Source: Bradymonas sediminis (GTDB taxonomy: Bacteria; Myxococcota_A; Bradymonadia; Bradymonadales; Bradymonadaceae). Taken from it: 64,000 nucleotides of DNA. The translations under genes and the position numbers were made by a program. This document shows positions 46,647 to 55,666 of this stretch, piece by piece; the first letter of the stretch is position 1; each line of letters begins with the position of its first letter. The notes below the pieces were generated by a model that was not told where the DNA came from, ran no database searches, and saw nothing but the letters and a program-made list of their open reading frames with translations. The stretch spans positions 224,001 to 288,000 of the forward strand of contig NZ_CP030032.1 in NCBI RefSeq assembly GCF_003258315.1, written 5' to 3'.

Positions 46647-49600
46647 TTAGTTCATCCAACGACGGCGGCGCGCCAGGGCGAGTCCGCCGAGGGCCATCGC
46701 ACCGAACAGCATGCCGGGCGTCAGCGGTTGCCCTTCGGCACCGCTGCTGCAGGAGCAGCCCGAGCCGGCGAGGTCGCCGCCAAGCTCGTTCACGTCTCCG
46801 GCGTCCACGCCTGCATCATCACCGGCGTCCACGCCCGCGTCGCTTTCAGCGTCGGGGCCGGCGTCCGGTCCGGCGTCGGTCTCCGGGCCCACGTCTTCGC
46901 TGACCTCAGCCGGCGTCACGCGCACGTTGTGCGTGGCGGGGTTGCTATTTACGCGGCCGTCGTTAACCACCAACAAGAAGGTGTAGGTGGTCGGCGAGGT
47001 GACGTCGGTCGGGAAGGTCAGCTCGTAGTCCTGTGCGCTGGCGTCCCCAAGATCGGGGGCCGGCTCGCCGGAGACCAGGCTCCAGGTGTAGAGCAAGTTG
47101 TCGCCTTCGGGGTCGGAGCTGTCCGCCGCGCTCAAGGTGATCATCTCACCGGCCTCGGCGGTCGTCGGGCCGGTGATAACGGCCGACGGCTTGGTGTTCG
47201 GGCGCGCCGTGACGAGGACACTGGTGTCACTCGGGGCGCTGTCCACGGTGCCGTCGTTTACGACGAGTTGGAATTCCAGCACGTCCTGGTCGTTGGCCGA
47301 GTTCGGCACGTCGAACTCCGGCGTCGCCGAAGTCGCGTCGACGAAGGTCACCGGCTCGCCGCTGGTTTGAGTCCACGCATAGGTGAGCGTGTCTCCGTCG
47401 GGGTCGCTACTGGCGGTGCCGTCGAGCGTCACGGTGCTGCCCATGGTCGCGATCTGGTCGGCGCCAGCGTCGGCGGTCGGCGCGCGGTTAGCCGTGCTGC
47501 ACAGGTTGGTGTCGCTGTCGCACCAGGCGCCGGCGGCGCACTGGTTATCCCGGGTGCAACTGGTGCGGCACGTGCCAGCGTCACATTTGAAGGGCGCGCA
47601 ATCGACGGTGGTCGGCACCAGGCACACGCCGCTTCCGTCGTTGCTGGGGTCACCGTCGCAGAAGCCCGCGGCCACGGCCTCGGTCTCCGACACACACGCC
47701 GCCGGCTCACACTGAGTGGTCGTCGGCAGACCTTCGGTCTTGCACACGCCGTCGGTCGGGTCACAAACGCCAATCGTACACGCCTGCGCCGGGTCAAGGG
47801 CGCAATCTTTGACGGTTCCGACACACGCGCCAGCGACGCAGACGTCGTTCTCGGTGCAGAGGTTGCCGTCGTCGCAGGATTTCGCCAGGGCGTCGTCGAC
47901 GTTCATCCAACCGTCGATGCTACCGCCGGAGGTGTCGCACACCTGGCAGCTATTATTGGGGTTGACGTCGCCGTCCTGGTGGAACTCGCCGTCGGCAAAG
48001 CAGGTGGGTCCGCCGAGGTAGAAGAAGACCTGGCCTGCATCAGTGAGCGTTCCACCGCTGCCGTCGTCGACGTCGGCAAGATAGGCGCCAACGAGGAAGT
48101 CATCGTAGCCATCACCATTGACGTCGCCGGCGCCGCTGACGCTGCGACCGAATCCTGAACCAGCCTGGGTGCCTTTGCCGGTCCAACTCGGCGTCTGAAG
48201 CAGTCCTGCTGCGGTGCCGGGGAAGAGGTATGCCGCGCCTTGTTCGTTGAGGTTGTCGGTATGCTTGAAGGCGCCGACGAGAAGATCGGCGTAGCCGTCT
48301 GCGTTGAGGTCGCCCGCAGAGCTAACGAAGGAGCCGAAGCGCTCGTTAGCCGTAAAACCATTAATAATAGCGCTATCACCGGGGAAGCCTGCGGCATCGC
48401 CGTAAAATACGTACACGCGGCCGACGTCGTTTTGGGTGGGCGAGTCGAAGAGGTTTGCGCCGAAGACGAGATCGTCGACGCCGTCGCCGTTGAAGTCGTC
48501 GATGGTTAGGGATAGGCCGTGGAAGCTGCTGGCTTGGCTTCCTTCGAATTTCCAATCTTCCGTGGTGGAGGGGCCAGCGGTATCGCCAAGATATACTTTT
48601 ATTTGACCAGAGTTGTTTGCGAATTGACTGTTCCAATAAGGAGCAGACACAGCAATATCATCACACAGGTTGGCGTCGCCATTTAAGTTCCCAACAGCCA
48701 AGTCGAAAGCAAAATAGATTACGCCAACAGGGGCGTCAACGCTCCAATCGGAGGCAGCCGAAAAGCTAGTCCCATCACCATAATAAGCGACGATACTTCC
48801 ACGGCCGCTGTTTCTACCCCGAGCGCCAACAACAAGGTCGGTTAGTCCATCACAGTTTACGTCTCCGCTTGCGAGAGACGCGCCAAGTTGGTCACTAAGA
48901 TTGCCTTGTACTGTATAAACTGGCACAGGATTTAGCGCAGGGTCTACAATAGCCGTCGTATCCTGGCCGCCAAATACAAATACTTTTCCCGTCAGCCCAT
49001 TTGAAAAAGGCGCACTCACTGCTACGTCAGCAAAGTTGTCTCCATTAATGTCACCTAAAGACTCAATCGATGTTCCCATTTCGCCATTAATTAGATCAGA
49101 CTCAATAGCGATTGAAGCAGTTGATGAGAGTCCTGTGGCAGACCCGAGAAAGATTATAATACGCCCTTCTTTAGTCTCGCCATTCGCAAACTTTGGCTCT
49201 CCGATCACAACATCATCGAAACCATCATTATTGAGGTCGCCGGCTTGGTTGACGATATAACCAAATTGGCTGTTAGGGTTTTCACCATCCACTATTGTTT
49301 CAGGGCTATTCAGAAGTGGGTCAATATCAAGCGGATACACGGCATCGCTATCATCGATGGCGTATCCAAATTGATCGTCTTCAACGAAAAAGTCTGCCGG
49401 CAGTCGACGAGATTCGGCGTCGTAGACGACAAGATCACGTAATTGAAAGCGTGTCTTGCCATCCTTGTCGATTTGAATGGTATTTGTTGACACATCCAGC
49501 GAGTGCATAAATCCCTCCGGAGCGTTGTATTTGAGAATTAGCAGGCCTTTGCCTTCGGGGGACTTCCTTACTTTATATGCTTGCTTGATGCCCTGAGGGC

Positions 49601-50111
49601 GGCGCTCGTAAATCGCCGTAAAATTCGCCTCCGCGTAATTATATCGAACGCTCGTGGAGTCGAATTGGACCTCAGGCGTTTTTAAGTCGCGGACGTTGCC
49701 CTCGCGGCCAAATAGCGGGTTGCCAAGTGTATAGGGTGAGACCTCGGGTTTGGCGACACCGTCGACGCCAAAAGAAGGGATGGATGAGAGGGCGAGCGTA
49801 CCGTCGGCCAAAAATTCGATATTGGCGTTAAGCGCCAGCGACGTCGCTCTCGCCGAGGCGTGGGTGATGTCGAATTTGTCCATGAACCCCGCCTGGGCTG
49901 GGGCGGGACTGGACTCTTTGGGCGTGGGCACTACTTGCTCTTTTAAATCTTTCGATTCAACAAGTGCGGCCGAAGCGGATTGAATCTCCGCGGTCGACGA
50001 ATCGTCACTACCACACGCGGCGCTGGACGCGATAATGGATGCCGCTAGGGCCAATAGTGATAATCCACGCTGTGCGCGACCATTTTTTCTGGCAATGCAA
50101 TGCATAAACAT
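46647..50111 (-). CDS. Giant surface protein: FG-GAP repeats, Cys-rich region, PKD-like domains, MYXO-CTERM tail
   Basis: 1154 residues; GAGGGAG precedes the ATG at 50111. A signal ends at a lipobox-like SAAC (Cys33). After a beta-rich 200-residue part come seven FG-GAP/integrin-alpha-type repeats with calcium loops such as GDLNNDGFDDVVIGEP and GDVNGDGYDDFLVGA. Then a Cys-rich segment, two K319/PKD-type Ig domains (APTADAGADQIATMG..., TYAWTQTSG), an acidic Asp/Ala spacer (DAGPDAGPDAESDAGVDAG), and a C-terminal GSGCSCSSGAEG plus hydrophobic helix and RRRRWMN. That tail is of the MYXO-CTERM type. Function is probably adhesion. It is divergent from the lasso cyclase, 53 bp away. Confidence 0.9.
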   Translation of the reverse strand: MFMHCIARKNGRAQRGLSLLALAASIIASSAACGSDDSSTAEIQSASAALVESKDLKEQVVPTPKESSPAPAQAGFMDKFDITHASARATSLALNANIEFLADGTLALSSIPSFGVDGVAKPEVSPYTLGNPLFGREGNVRDLKTPEVQFDSTSVRYNYAEANFTAIYERRPQGIKQAYKVRKSPEGKGLLILKYNAPEGFMHSLDVSTNTIQIDKDGKTRFQLRDLVVYDAESRRLPADFFVEDDQFGYAIDDSDAVYPLDIDPLLNSPETIVDGENPNSQFGYIVNQAGDLNNDGFDDVVIGEPKFANGETKEGRIIIFLGSATGLSSTASIAIESDLINGEMGTSIESLGDINGDNFADVAVSAPFSNGLTGKVFVFGGQDTTAIVDPALNPVPVYTVQGNLSDQLGASLASGDVNCDGLTDLVVGARGRNSGRGSIVAYYGDGTSFSAASDWSVDAPVGVIYFAFDLAVGNLNGDANLCDDIAVSAPYWNSQFANNSGQIKVYLGDTAGPSTTEDWKFEGSQASSFHGLSLTIDDFNGDGVDDLVFGANLFDSPTQNDVGRVYVFYGDAAGFPGDSAIINGFTANERFGSFVSSAGDLNADGYADLLVGAFKHTDNLNEQGAAYLFPGTAAGLLQTPSWTGKGTQAGSGFGRSVSGAGDVNGDGYDDFLVGAYLADVDDGSGGTLTDAGQVFFYLGGPTCFADGEFHQDGDVNPNNSCQVCDTSGGSIDGWMNVDDALAKSCDDGNLCTENDVCVAGACVGTVKDCALDPAQACTIGVCDPTDGVCKTEGLPTTTQCEPAACVSETEAVAAGFCDGDPSNDGSGVCLVPTTVDCAPFKCDAGTCRTSCTRDNQCAAGAWCDSDTNLCSTANRAPTADAGADQIATMGSTVTLDGTASSDPDGDTLTYAWTQTSGEPVTFVDATSATPEFDVPNSANDQDVLEFQLVVNDGTVDSAPSDTSVLVTARPNTKPSAVITGPTTAEAGEMITLSAADSSDPEGDNLLYTWSLVSGEPAPDLGDASAQDYELTFPTDVTSPTTYTFLLVVNDGRVNSNPATHNVRVTPAEVSEDVGPETDAGPDAGPDAESDAGVDAGDDAGVDAGDVNELGGDLAGSGCSCSSGAEGQPLTPGMLFGAMALGGLALARRRRWMN

Positions 50112-50164
50112 AACTCCCTCGCTGACTTAACAGCATTTATTTTGGTCAATATTCTGAGTGTAAG

Positions 50165-52144
50165 ATGGGTCAATCAGGATCGCATCTTTTTCTGAATTAT
50201 GGCACAAGAGCAAGGTGGAATGAAATTTTTCCCGCAATACCCCTCACTCAAAGCGAGTCTGCCGTGGATATAGGTGTCATATTTCGAGAGCAAGTGCAAA
50301 GAGAGAGGCCATTAGACGCCGTCGCGGCAATCTCAGCCTCCGATGAGTGGTCCGTACACCATATTCAATCGGGTGGGGTAAGCTTCGATTTAATTCTGGC
50401 GCGGAGCACGCCGGCAGGTCTTAGTTGTGGCTGGACAAAGGTCCATGGCGGATGGACCGCGTGGGTCGCCGAGCGGACCACGTTGCTGGAACTACGCCGG
50501 GCGCTATCCGCAACACCTTCGATGGATGACGCAGATATTATGCGTGCAGCCATTGAGTGCTGGGGGTTTGGGGCCATTAAACATACGGATAGTGTTTGGG
50601 CTGGTATGATTTGGCGGGAGCACGAACAAGAACTTTGTTTTTTTCGAGATCGCATCGGCATGGTGCCGACTTTTTATTCGCGCGAATCGTCTCAGAATTC
50701 CGAATTCGGTGTGTTTTCGACATCGGTGGCATTAATTCAGCACTTATATCCAAAATCGCGTGACATTAATCTGAACAGGCTTCGAAAATTTCTACTAAAC
50801 AAGTCAGATTGTCGACGTGACGATTTTTTTGAAGAAATCTCCCGGCTTCATCCAGGCGAGTCCTGGCACTGGCGACCTTATAAACAACCACCTCGAATAG
50901 AACGATATTGGCATTTTAATAATGAATCTCAGCGTTTTGATGATAGAGAGCAACTTGCTGATGTTCTATTGAGCAGACTTAAAAATATTGTTGGCGATTA
51001 TTTTGAAGCCAAGTATTTTCCCCTTACTCTTGTCAGCGGCGGCGTTGACTCTACGCTTCTTCTTTCATTGCAGATTGAGCAACAGCAAAGGCTCGGCTTA
51101 GGCGATAATCGGGTAGATGCGGCGACCATGGGCTTCCCCTCGTTTCCGACCGTCGACGAGAGTTATTGGGTCAATCACCTCCAAGAACACATCGGCCATT
51201 CTGTTGCGACGGTAAATGTTGAAGATAAATGGCCAATGCGTGACCCCGAAGTTTTTACGAGATATCCCGAGTTAGGCCCAAGTTTTCATCCGGGTGAGGA
51301 TTACGAAACAACTTTCATACATCGAGCGCTCAAAGAAGACTCCTCCAGATCCGTATTCTGGGGGGTTGGCGCCGATCAACTTTTTGTAGTTAATGAGAAC
51401 CGCATTCTGAAGTCATTATTGAATTCATCGGATGTGAGTTTCGATGTGCGTCTTACAAAAGCTCATCGTCGGTTCGGGACCAAACGAATCGCAAGTCATC
51501 TGCTCGGGAGAACGTCCGCTGCAAAGCCACTCCGGATTCTACGAGATAAATCCGATTCCTTTTTCGGACGACAAGCTAATCCTTGGCACAACCCAGAACG
51601 TTGGGTGTCTTTTGAGGCTACGGGAACTGTCAATCCGTCAAATTCAAATATTAGAGATGTAAAGCCTGAGCAATCATTTTTATCACGTCATCTATGGGAG
51701 TTGGTAATTCGAGGGTTTCGCCGGAAATCATTGTATTTGGGCAGGTCACATCATCTACCATATCTCCGGGCGGATTTCGTGAAGGTTGTTCTGGGGAGAA
51801 AGCCACATTCGCTGCATAAAAGTGCCACGCTTCAGAAATCTCTACTGCGTGACATCGCGCGAAATTATGTGCCTGAGTCTATTCGCCTGCGACCCAAAGG
51901 AGGCGTCTTTTCAAAGTTTGTCGAATCAGGCGTAGGCGGTCGCGAGTATACGCGGATCGAGGCATTGTTCTCGGGGGAGTCAGCCCTTGCAGATAACCAA
52001 TTAATAGAGCCGAAAGTTTTTTTGGACACATTTGCGGCGTATCGGAGTTTCTGTTGGTCTCATCAGGGGAAGCGCCAGACTGCTGCAGAAATGATTCTTT
52101 GGAGAACGATTGCAGGAGAGTTATGGTGCCGTCGAGTCAGTTGA
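50165..52144 (+). CDS. Lasso-peptide cyclase (asparagine-synthetase-like macrolactam synthetase)
   Basis: Closes the macrolactam ring by activating an Asp/Glu side chain as AMP ester and attacking with the new N-terminus of the core. 659 residues. The N-terminal half is a degenerate glutaminase domain with no N-terminal catalytic Cys (Met-Gly start), as expected of cyclases rather than true AsnB. The synthetase half has the ATP pyrophosphatase loop SGGVDST (residues 291-297), a GFPSFPTVDESYWVNHLQE segment, WGVGADQLFV (AsnB GEGADELF) and a helical C-terminus. It is A+T-richer than flanking genes. The gene precedes the precursor by 66 bp, so the two likely share a message. Confidence 0.88.
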   Translation: MGQSGSHLFLNYGTRARWNEIFPAIPLTQSESAVDIGVIFREQVQRERPLDAVAAISASDEWSVHHIQSGGVSFDLILARSTPAGLSCGWTKVHGGWTAWVAERTTLLELRRALSATPSMDDADIMRAAIECWGFGAIKHTDSVWAGMIWREHEQELCFFRDRIGMVPTFYSRESSQNSEFGVFSTSVALIQHLYPKSRDINLNRLRKFLLNKSDCRRDDFFEEISRLHPGESWHWRPYKQPPRIERYWHFNNESQRFDDREQLADVLLSRLKNIVGDYFEAKYFPLTLVSGGVDSTLLLSLQIEQQQRLGLGDNRVDAATMGFPSFPTVDESYWVNHLQEHIGHSVATVNVEDKWPMRDPEVFTRYPELGPSFHPGEDYETTFIHRALKEDSSRSVFWGVGADQLFVVNENRILKSLLNSSDVSFDVRLTKAHRRFGTKRIASHLLGRTSAAKPLRILRDKSDSFFGRQANPWHNPERWVSFEATGTVNPSNSNIRDVKPEQSFLSRHLWELVIRGFRRKSLYLGRSHHLPYLRADFVKVVLGRKPHSLHKSATLQKSLLRDIARNYVPESIRLRPKGGVFSKFVESGVGGREYTRIEALFSGESALADNQLIEPKVFLDTFAAYRSFCWSHQGKRQTAAEMILWRTIAGELWCRRVS

Positions 52145-52210
52145 CAAAGTTGGAGCGGAACTTCACAGTGCGTGAAGTTGGAATGATCAGCCCGTAATTT
52201 GGAGATGGAA

Positions 52211-52366
52211 ATGAAAAAAGCTAAAAACAAAATCAGTCGAAAGCTAATTTATAAAAAACCTCAACTAACTTATCATAGTACACTTGCAGCAATTATTCGT
52301 GGCACCAGCGGTAACGAAGTCGACGGCAGCACTCCTGCGGACCGTGGGAATAATCCGGGTGATTAA
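52211..52366 (+). CDS. Lasso-peptide precursor (51 residues)
   Basis: Too short for ordinary gene calling. GGAG stands 6 bases before the ATG; an in-frame ATG two codons up (52205) is too close to it. The N-terminus is basic (MKKAKNKISRK). The leader carries YKKPQL at residues 14-19, the YxxPxL motif read by PqqD-like recognition proteins. Counting as in known leaders of this type, where the core starts 17 residues after the Tyr, the core begins at Gly31, and Asp38 is core position 8: ring GTSGNEVD, tail GSTPADRGNNPGD. The residue at leader -2 is Ile29, where Thr is usual. The core ends in Asp and lacks bulky aromatic residues. Ring assignment is inference. Confidence 0.82.
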   Translation: MKKAKNKISRKLIYKKPQLTYHSTLAAIIRGTSGNEVDGSTPADRGNNPGD

Positions 52367-52381
52367 CCGGGCTACGCTTTC

Positions 52382-54085
52382 GTGAAACATTCAGAACTAA
52401 CCGCCTCAACCGCCCTGCCAAAACACACCCCATTCCTCCCCTCAGCGATCTTCCAATCGCTGTCGATCCTGGCCCAGCTCACCACCCCCTTCCTCTTCAA
52501 GCTGATCATTGACGAGGCCATCGGGGGCGGTGAGCTGGACCTGTTGTGGCTATACGCCGGCCTCAGCGCCGCCGCCTTCGCCCTGGCGTCCTTCTTCCGT
52601 TTCGCCGCGCGTTGGTCCGCCGAAAAACTCGCCGCCGACTTCTGGCTAAAACTCCGCAGCCGTACCTTCGAGCACCTCGTCAATCTCCCCATGGCGCGCC
52701 ACGGCGCGCAGCAGGCTGGCGACCTGATCGCCCGGGTGCAATACGACACCTATTCCCTGCGCAACTTATATACAGGTGTATTTCCCGCCATCGTCGAGCT
52801 GCTCGTCGGCAGCGCGGTGACCATGGTCGCCTTGCTCTATCTTGAGCCCATGATGACCCTGGTCGCGCTCGGGGCCTTCCCGATCATCTTTCTGATCGCC
52901 TGGGTCTTCCGCGACAAGATCGGTCCGCTGACCAAGCGCGTGGCGACCTACCAGGGGAAGGTCTACGCCGGCGTGACCGAAGGTCTCAACGGTCTTGAGT
53001 CGCTCAAGACCTACGACGATCGCGGCAAATTCGCGGCGCAATTGCAAAAGGACGGCGAGGGCCTGCGCGACGCGCAGCTTGAGCTTGCGCGCTTCCAGGC
53101 GATGCTCTTTCCCCTGCTTAACTTCGCGATCGCGCTCATATTGCTCGGCGTCCTGGTGGCTGGCGGGCAGATGGTGATAGAGGGGGCGCTCTCGGTCGGG
53201 ACATTGGTCGCCTATTATTATTATGTGTCTCGCAGCCTCGGCCCGATCCGCGGGGCGACCGGGATCTTCTTTGGCTGGCACCGCGCGCAGGCCGCGCGCG
53301 CCCGGCTCGATGAACTCTTCGCGGTGAAGGATTCACTGCCGCACCCCGACCCGCCCGAGCCCATTCCCGACTCGACCCCGGATGCGCCCGCGACCTTTGC
53401 TTTTGAGCATGTGTCGTTTGAATATGAGGCCGGTAATCCGGTGCTTCGCGATGTGTCGTTCGAACTCGCGCCCGGCGCGCGCGTCGCCCTCCTGGGGGCT
53501 TCTGGCAACGGAAAGAGCACGCTCGGCAAGTTAGTCGCGCGCCTCTATGACCCGCTCGAGGGGCAGATCACTTACGCCGGGCGCCCGCTGACGCAATTCG
53601 AAGAAGCGACCTGGCGCACCATGATCGGCTATGTCGGCCAGGAGGTCTTCTTATTCCATGGGAGCATTGCCGATAATATCCGCTTCGGCGCTTTGAGGGA
53701 GGTGAGCGATGCCGAGGTTGAGCGGGTCGCGCGCATCGCGCGGGTCGACGCGATTGCCGACGGCAAGACCGACGGCCTCGACGCCCAGGTCGGCGAGAAG
53801 GGCGTGAAGTTGTCGGGCGGCCAGCGAAAGCGCATCGGCCTTGCCCGCGCGCTCATCCGTAACCCGCGCATCATCCTCGTCGACCAACTCGCCGCCGACC
53901 TCGAGGCCGATCTTTGCCGGGCGATCTTCGACGATCTGCGCCGTGAATTCCCGCATGTTGCGATCCTCCACGTCGGCCACCGGGTCCCCGCGGGCTTTGA
54001 GGCCGACGCCGTCTACTGGATCGAGCGCGGCATACTGGCGCCGTTTTCTGACGTCGAGCGGGTCGCCGAGACCCAATTTGCCTAA
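52382..54085 (+). CDS. ABC exporter of the lasso cluster, with Gln at the Walker B catalytic site
   Basis: 567-residue half-transporter: membrane domain (about 20-300, six hydrophobic helices) and ATPase domain. Walker A GASGNGKST (372-380), Q-loop GYVGQEVFL, signature LSGGQRKRIGLARAL and the H-loop LHVGHR are present. At Walker B the usual DE is DQ (Asp501-Gln502: IILVDQLAADLE), and the following SALD loop is altered (AADLE). That pair would be expected to slow or stop ATP hydrolysis in a homodimer, by comparison with engineered Glu-to-Gln ABC proteins. No other ABC gene is adjacent. The start is a GTG 15 bp after the precursor stop. Presumably exports and confers immunity to the lasso peptide. 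Confidence 0.85.
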   Translation: MKHSELTASTALPKHTPFLPSAIFQSLSILAQLTTPFLFKLIIDEAIGGGELDLLWLYAGLSAAAFALASFFRFAARWSAEKLAADFWLKLRSRTFEHLVNLPMARHGAQQAGDLIARVQYDTYSLRNLYTGVFPAIVELLVGSAVTMVALLYLEPMMTLVALGAFPIIFLIAWVFRDKIGPLTKRVATYQGKVYAGVTEGLNGLESLKTYDDRGKFAAQLQKDGEGLRDAQLELARFQAMLFPLLNFAIALILLGVLVAGGQMVIEGALSVGTLVAYYYYVSRSLGPIRGATGIFFGWHRAQAARARLDELFAVKDSLPHPDPPEPIPDSTPDAPATFAFEHVSFEYEAGNPVLRDVSFELAPGARVALLGASGNGKSTLGKLVARLYDPLEGQITYAGRPLTQFEEATWRTMIGYVGQEVFLFHGSIADNIRFGALREVSDAEVERVARIARVDAIADGKTDGLDAQVGEKGVKLSGGQRKRIGLARALIRNPRIILVDQLAADLEADLCRAIFDDLRREFPHVAILHVGHRVPAGFEADAVYWIERGILAPFSDVERVAETQFA

Positions 54086-54284
54086 TCCATGGGCGTCGGG
54101 TTTGAACTGCGCCGAAGCGTGTCTACCCTAAGTGGAATCGCAGGCATCGGTCGCGCGTTGTATATCCGTGTGATCGTGGCGATATTATTAGACATAGAAA
54201 TATGCGATGAATCTCGGCGAGTGGATCGTCGAGCGGCGCTGAGCCCGCGCGCGTATTCATGGTACTGAAATGAGGGAGACTCCG

Positions 54285-54578
54285 ATGACGGAAAATCTAT
54301 TTCCACGCGACGCTGTGTTTTCGATCCGCGAGGATCTTGTGGTCGAGCAGGTCGATGACGAATTTTTGGTGTTGGATCTGCGTGGGAACGAGTATTTCGG
54401 TCTGAACGCGGTGGCGCGCCATATCTGGGCGGCGATCGACGCCGGGGATTCCCTGGCTGCGATTGCCGACTCGGTGTGTGAGCGCTTCGAGGTCGAGCGC
54501 GAGCGCGCCGCGACCGATGTGGCTGACTTTATCGCGAATTTACTCGAGCAACGACTCGTCAGTCGCGTCGATGCCTGA
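54285..54578 (+). CDS. PqqD-like recognition protein (lasso B1, RRE)
   Basis: 97 residues from the ATG at 54285, which has GGGAG 6 bases upstream; an earlier in-frame ATG at 54270 lacks a site. The fold is the PqqD/RiPP-recognition-element winged helix: VVEQVDDEFLVLDLRGNEYFGLNAVARHIWAAIDAG, then helices to EQRLVSRV. In lasso systems this stand-alone module grips the YxxP motif of the leader and delivers it to the protease. The 199-bp gap upstream from the exporter suggests a separate promoter could exist here. Confidence 0.88.
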   Translation: MTENLFPRDAVFSIREDLVVEQVDDEFLVLDLRGNEYFGLNAVARHIWAAIDAGDSLAAIADSVCERFEVERERAATDVADFIANLLEQRLVSRVDA

Positions 54579-54595
54579 GCGCATGCAGTAGTTTT

Positions 54596-55618
54596 ATGGA
54601 AAATACAGATCGATTGGTGCGCTATCGCGCGTTTGGGCGCGATATCGACGGCCCGGCAGGGCTCTCCTTGAGTCCGGCGCCGGCTGAGGCTGCGCCCGGC
54701 GAGGTCCCGGTGCTGCGTCTGCAGCCCGATGCTTCGTTGCGCGTGTTTATCGACGAAAATCTCCCGCCGCTCCTTCACAATGTCGAGGATTATCCAGGCG
54801 GCCCCAAGTTTTATGTTTGGCAGGAGGGCGAGGCGGTAGGCGTTCAATACGACCGCTGGCGCACGCGTTTGATCCCCGGCGAGGGACGCATCGACTTTGC
54901 GGAGCTTCCTCCCAGCGGCCCCAAGCGTGTCGAGGATGCCGGAGATGAATACGGGCGTTTTCGCTTCTCCCTGGCGATGGAGAGAGTCTTCCTGCCGCTA
55001 TACGCGCTCTTTTCGATGCCCGACGCGGTCGCCCTGCATGGCAGTGCGGTCGTGCTCAATGGCGAGGCGTTCTTATTCATTGGGCGATCGGGCGCCGGAA
55101 AATCCACGACCGCTTACGAATTTGTGCGTCGCGGGGCGACGCTATTGGCCGACGACTTGATCGTCGCCGATGTCGCCCGCGGCATCGCCCTCGGCGGCGC
55201 CCCGACGCTTCGCCTGTGGAAGGGGGAGGGCGCTCTCCCCGAGGCGCAGGAGGACCGAAGTCTATGGCGGCACGACGCGTCGAAGCGCTGGTTTCGCATC
55301 CCGGCGGAGCGAGGCGCCGCGAGCGCGGTGCCGATCGCGGCGATCGTCATGCTCGATCCTGACACCCTTGGTGGCCAGCGGGATGTGCTCCCTGGGCTTG
55401 AAACGTCACCCCAGCGCAAGGCGCTGACCGATCTTCTGGGGCAGACCTTCGACCTATCCCACGGGACTCCTGAGTGGATGGTCGCTCGTTTTCGAAACAC
55501 CGCGCGTTTGATTCGCGAATATCCTTTCTATCACTTTCGCTATGTGAAATCGGCTGATGGAAAGCCAACGCATATGGATGCTCTCTATCAGGCGATCGTT
55601 GGCCTCGCCTCAAAATGA
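54596..55618 (+). CDS. HPr-kinase-like kinase of the lasso cluster
   Basis: 340 residues. The C-terminal two thirds match the HPr kinase fold: ALHGSAVVLNGEAFLFIGRSGAGKSTTAYEFVRRGATLLADDLIVADV, containing the P-loop GRSGAGKST. It starts 17 bp after the PqqD-like gene and likely belongs to the same message. In paeninodin-type lasso clusters such kinases phosphorylate the C-terminal Ser of the precursor. Here the precursor ends in Asp, so the target would be another Ser/Thr (core positions 2, 3, 10 or 11) or not the peptide; this is inference. Confidence 0.8.
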   Translation: MENTDRLVRYRAFGRDIDGPAGLSLSPAPAEAAPGEVPVLRLQPDASLRVFIDENLPPLLHNVEDYPGGPKFYVWQEGEAVGVQYDRWRTRLIPGEGRIDFAELPPSGPKRVEDAGDEYGRFRFSLAMERVFLPLYALFSMPDAVALHGSAVVLNGEAFLFIGRSGAGKSTTAYEFVRRGATLLADDLIVADVARGIALGGAPTLRLWKGEGALPEAQEDRSLWRHDASKRWFRIPAERGAASAVPIAAIVMLDPDTLGGQRDVLPGLETSPQRKALTDLLGQTFDLSHGTPEWMVARFRNTARLIREYPFYHFRYVKSADGKPTHMDALYQAIVGLASK

Positions 55619-55666
55619 TCGAATGCACCGAGGCGCGATTTGCCAGCGATTTAGCACGGAGATTTG

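Noticed and set aside
52205-52366. Lasso precursor starting at the upstream in-frame ATG (53 residues)
   Set aside because: That ATG directly abuts GGAG with no spacing, while the ATG at 52211 has a normal 6-base spacing.
52304-52366. Lasso core starting at Gly34 because Thr32 would then be leader residue -2
   Set aside because: Core positions 7, 8 and 9 would be Ser, Thr and Pro, so no acid could close a ring of normal size; distance from the YxxP motif also fits Gly31 better.
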